From NCBI GenBank assembly GCA_030441535.1, contig JAUJFZ010000005.1:124001-188000 (forward strand): a stretch of DNA of 64,000 nt. The letters run 5' to 3'. The position numbers were made by a program, and so were the translations under genes. Origin of the DNA: Betaproteobacteria bacterium LSUCC0117. GTDB taxonomy: Bacteria; Pseudomonadota; Gammaproteobacteria; Burkholderiales; Burkholderiaceae_C. Positions 61,267 to 64,000 of this stretch are shown here, in pieces (within the stretch, counting starts at the first letter, position 1; each line of letters starts with the position of its first letter). The notes below the pieces were generated by a model that saw nothing but the letters and a program-made list of their open reading frames with translations, was not told where the DNA came from and did not search any database.

Positions 61267-62653
61267 GGGCGTTCTCGTGGTTGATCATGGCGACCACGAC
61301 ATAAGTCTGACCACTCACGCCCGTGACGTAGCCGGCGATGGCGCTGACGTCCTTCAAGGAGCCCGTTTTCAGGCGTGCATTACCGATGGCCAGCGGCGTG
61401 CTGCCGTCGCGGCCCATGCGACTGACCGTGCCGTCGACGCCTGCGATGCCCAATGAGTCGTAAAAATCTTTGAACTGCGGGTGTTGGGCCGCGTGTTGCA
61501 ACAGAGCGACGAGGGCATCGGCCGTAATCCGACCATCACGCGACAAGCCGGAGCCGTTATCAATGGTCGGCGCAGCGATGCGGTTACCCATTTCTCGATT
61601 CCACCATTGCCCGATTTTTTGTCGCGCGGCGTCATAAGTGGCGGGCTGGTTGGGAGTCATCGCCAGGGTCAAAAAAACCTGTTGCGCCATCATGTTGTTG
61701 CTGAACTTGTTGACGTCCATGATGATGTCTCGCAAAGGCAAAGACGGCGCGCGGTACAACAGCTTGGCCGTCACTGGCACGCGACCCTTCGTAACCCGAC
61801 CCGTGAGACGTCCTCCGACAGATTGCCAGATACCTAAAAGGGCCTTGCCCGCATAGGCTGCCGGGTCGATGTAGGCGACGCCCCACTCTTGCTCGCCGCA
61901 TGCACTGGGGTAGCGGCCCGCGAACCGATACTGCGTCGCTTGTGTCAGGGTGGCGCGAATTTTCGTTCGCCAATCGCCGCATCGTCCTTTGCGTAAGGGG
62001 ATCGAGGCCGGTACTTTCAGCCCCGCCATGGGGGGCTCCACCACGATTTCTGCCACACCCTTTTTTCGATTGGGTTTGAACTTCAAGATGACGGACTTGA
62101 AGTTGACCATTAAGGCATCGGGTTGCACGTTATAGGGCCTTAAGACCTCGCCATCAAAGTCGCCGGCGCTCGCTTGCGGCAGGTCGAAGGCGCTGTTGTC
62201 CAGCACCAGGTTGCCTTTGATGGTGGTGATGCCGCGCGTACTTAGGTTTTGCATGGCCTCTTGCACGCGTTCAATGACGAACTTGGGGTCGCCGCCACCT
62301 CGGATGTGCAGGTTGCCGACGAGCTGGTTGCGCTCAATGCGACCGGTGTAATAAAAGTCCGTGAACCACGTGAAGTCACTGCCCAAATGATCTAACGCGG
62401 CCGCCGTTGTCAGCAGCTTGGCGATGGAAGCTGGGTTGCGCGCGATCTCGGCATGGGTTCGCAACAGGGGTGACTGAGCGTCGCCCACGGCAACCACCAC
62501 GGCACTCACATCTGAAAGCGGCACCTCGGCCTTGTTCAAGTGCGCCGTCACGCTGGCTGGCAGTTCCTCTGATTCAGGTGCCGCATGGGCGGGAAAATGG
62601 GTGGCAATCAGTAGCCAACAGCACACAACCGACCACTTGCGAAAAAGGGACAT
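61214..62653 (-). CDS. dacB: D-alanyl-D-alanine carboxypeptidase/endopeptidase (PBP4)
   Basis: A periplasmic serine peptidase that trims or cleaves cross-links in peptidoglycan. The signal peptide (MSLFRKWSVVCCWLLIATHFPAHA) is followed by the class C penicillin-binding fold: S76-x2-K79 in NPASIAKL, SNN in NKFSNNMMAQ and KTG in RLKTGSLKDVSAIAGY. At 479 residues it matches DacB. The ATG at 62653 is chosen because the frame upstream has no signal-like sequence. It overlaps the end of tsaC by 53 bases. Confidence 0.94.
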   Translation of the reverse strand: MSLFRKWSVVCCWLLIATHFPAHAAPESEELPASVTAHLNKAEVPLSDVSAVVVAVGDAQSPLLRTHAEIARNPASIAKLLTTAAALDHLGSDFTWFTDFYYTGRIERNQLVGNLHIRGGGDPKFVIERVQEAMQNLSTRGITTIKGNLVLDNSAFDLPQASAGDFDGEVLRPYNVQPDALMVNFKSVILKFKPNRKKGVAEIVVEPPMAGLKVPASIPLRKGRCGDWRTKIRATLTQATQYRFAGRYPSACGEQEWGVAYIDPAAYAGKALLGIWQSVGGRLTGRVTKGRVPVTAKLLYRAPSLPLRDIIMDVNKFSNNMMAQQVFLTLAMTPNQPATYDAARQKIGQWWNREMGNRIAAPTIDNGSGLSRDGRITADALVALLQHAAQHPQFKDFYDSLGIAGVDGTVSRMGRDGSTPLAIGNARLKTGSLKDVSAIAGYVTGVSGQTYVVVAMINHENAPKARTALYQLVEWAAAR

Positions 62654-62760
62654 ATAAACCAATGGTTCCTGGATATCGACGGACGCGCCCGCCGCGCGCC
62701 ACACGGGTGTTAATGCTAAATCAAGTCGACGACAATAGGCGCTGTCAAAATCATCACGCT

Positions 62761-63573
62761 ATGCCTGCTTTGCGCCCTCAACTCACCCTGCCTTACCGTC
62801 ACCTATTGGCGATCGACACCAGTACCAATGTGCTTTCGCTGGCCCTCGCAATCAGCGATGGCACGGCGAATGTGAGTGCTTGGGCCATCACCACCACGTC
62901 CGGCGCGAGTGGGGCGAAAGCCTCCGCCGGTATGGTGCCTGCCATTCAAAAATTGGTGCGTGATGCGGGCCTTACCTTCACCGATCTGGATGCCGTGGTT
63001 TTCGGGCAAGGACCCGGCGCGTTCACGGGCTTGCGTACCGCGTGTGCGGTGGCGCAGGGTCTGGCGGCGTCAGCGCGCCCGGGGGGTATACCCGTCGTGC
63101 CCGTCAACTCTTTGTTGGCAACTGCACAGGCGGCGCGCGTGGAACAAGCCGATGCGACGGCGCGGCAGTGGACCGCCTGTTTGGATGCGCGCATGGGGGA
63201 AGTTTATGTCGCCCGATACCGCTTTGACGCGGGTTTAACGCCTGTGACCTTGCCCGTCGAGATCGCGGCGTCCGGCCTGATGACGCCGCTGGCTTTGCGC
63301 GAGGCCTTGACGGGCAGTACCGACGGCTTGGCAGGCAACGCGCACGCGGTCTATGCTGACGTGTTGGCGGACTTGCCGGCCGCCCCAGTTTGGGTATCGG
63401 CGACCCCATCGGCCACAGCCCTGTTACACCTCACCCCCGCGCTGTGGGCTGCCGGTGCGGCGGTGCCAGCCGCCGCCGCCATGCCACTGTATGTGAGAGA
63501 CAAGGTGGCGCAAACCACCGCAGAGCGAGTAGCGGCCAAGCGTGCGTCAACCGTCGATCCTACCCATGGTTGA
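62761..63573 (+). CDS. tsaB: tRNA threonylcarbamoyladenosine complex subunit TsaB
   Basis: An ASKHA-fold scaffold protein that works with TsaD and TsaE in t6A synthesis. The start gives MPALRPQLTLPYRHLLAIDTSTNV and 270 residues; the open frame continues upstream but over dacB antisense sequence. Marks of the family are LAIDTS, VFGQGPGAFTGLRTACAVAQGLA and the MGEVYVARY part. rimI begins inside its last codons with an eight-base overlap, a common tsaB-rimI pairing. Confidence 0.96.
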   Translation: MPALRPQLTLPYRHLLAIDTSTNVLSLALAISDGTANVSAWAITTTSGASGAKASAGMVPAIQKLVRDAGLTFTDLDAVVFGQGPGAFTGLRTACAVAQGLAASARPGGIPVVPVNSLLATAQAARVEQADATARQWTACLDARMGEVYVARYRFDAGLTPVTLPVEIAASGLMTPLALREALTGSTDGLAGNAHAVYADVLADLPAAPVWVSATPSATALLHLTPALWAAGAAVPAAAAMPLYVRDKVAQTTAERVAAKRASTVDPTHG

Positions 63574-64000
63574 TCCGGCAACGCGTTTGGTGCAATTCAC
63601 ACCCATTGTGGCGGCTGACGTGGCCATGATCGCTGAGTTGGAAAAGGTGGCCTATGCCCACCCCTGGACCGCAGGCAACCTGTTGGATGCGGTTCACCAC
63701 CTGAACCATGCGCAGTTGCTCGTGTGCGAACCGGCGCCCACCGATGTTTCCCCCTGGCGCAATGCGGACGGGCACCTCATCATTGGGTACTTCGTTGCCA
63801 TGCAAGCGGTTGACGAGGTGCATTTGCTGAACATCACGGTCGCTCCCTTGTTTCGGCGTCAGGGCTGGGCCCAACTGATGCTGTCGGCGCTGGCGACATG
63901 GGCTGCGGGACGCCAAGCCACGTCGCTGTGGTTGGAGGTGCGAGAGAGCAACCACGGTGCGCTGGCACTCTATGAGCACGTGGGTTTCAAGCGCGTGGCG
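63566..64000 (+). CDS. rimI: Ribosomal-protein-alanine N-acetyltransferase, 3' end outside the window
   Basis: A GNAT acetyltransferase acting on the N-terminal alanine of ribosomal protein S18. It starts MVDPATRLVQFTPIVAADVAMIAELE and is open to the end of the window (145 codons). The acetyl-CoA-binding motif is seen in LLNITVAPLFRRQGWAQLML (RRQGWA), followed by LWLEVRESNHGALALYEHVGF. It overlaps tsaB by eight bases, indicating coupled translation. Confidence 0.93.
   Translation, partial: MVDPATRLVQFTPIVAADVAMIAELEKVAYAHPWTAGNLLDAVHHLNHAQLLVCEPAPTDVSPWRNADGHLIIGYFVAMQAVDEVHLLNITVAPLFRRQGWAQLMLSALATWAAGRQATSLWLEVRESNHGALALYEHVGFKRVA

Noticed and set aside
62407..62760. 118-codon upstream extension of tsaB
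   Set aside because: It runs antisense to the start of dacB; the TsaB fold begins a few residues after ATG 62761.
1..64000. tRNA, rRNA, CRISPR, prophage, transposase or integron elements
   Set aside because: None of the expected repeats, cloverleaf structures or recombinase motifs was seen while reading both strands; short RNAs cannot be excluded by eye.

Overview
The window is ordinary, gene-dense chromosome from a betaproteobacterium, most likely of the order Burkholderiales. The family-level calls and several local gene orders point there: recA-recX ahead of sucCD, a TerC-family gene and a pilin; pgk-pyk-fba-purC with purE-purK and a Sua5-type tsaC; the DUF3717 protein; the fused indolepyruvate oxidoreductase; the TIGR02099 (YhdP-like) giant protein beside glnE. 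I see no rRNA, tRNA, CRISPR array, phage, plasmid or insertion-sequence genes, and no gene-free stretch longer than about 300 bases.

Layout. 1-2.7 kb: 3' part of tkt, then gap and a terminator. 2.7-8.3 kb: a leftward SPOR-like protein, a biotin ligase and a SET-domain methyltransferase face a rightward topoisomerase III with a histone-H1-like Lys/Ala tail, followed by a glutathione transferase. 8.3-11.1 kb: a leftward MarR regulator and a response regulator/sensor kinase pair. 11.2-19.0 kb: recA-recX-dbpA (coupled), convergent argC, sucCD, a TerC-type membrane protein, an orphan type IV pilin and a 53-residue basic protein. 19.1-23.9 kb: moaC, a BepA-like protease, a DUF3717-DUF1289 fusion, purB and a second glutathione transferase.

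23.9-30.6 kb is the most distinctive region. A tight leftward five-gene operon (FAD oxidoreductase, DUF1365, cyclopropane-fatty-acid-synthase-type methyltransferase, short-chain dehydrogenase, NTF2-like protein) is divergent from a MerR-type regulator with the cobalamin features of the CarH/LitR photoreceptors. The shared intergenic region carries a perfect inverted repeat plus a tandem half-site over two overlapping promoter candidates. A diiron ferritin-like enzyme follows the regulator. My inference is a light- and B12-controlled membrane lipid modification module.

30.6-42.7 kb: glnE and a 1403-residue AsmA-like protein with start codons only 9 bases apart, a 52-residue membrane protein, mltA and the large indolepyruvate oxidoreductase. 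42.7-50.8 kb: yajC-secD-secF with a hairpin-rich leader before secD, dprA, def-fmt-azlC-azlD and a PAP2 protein. 50.8-64 kb: an EptA-type phosphoethanolamine transferase, pgk, pyk, fba, purC, a CnoX-like thioredoxin-TPR protein, purE-purK-tsaC, dacB, tsaB and the 5' part of rimI. Central carbon metabolism, purine synthesis, t6A modification and envelope maintenance dominate. All calls come from reading the translated sequence; none was checked against a database.
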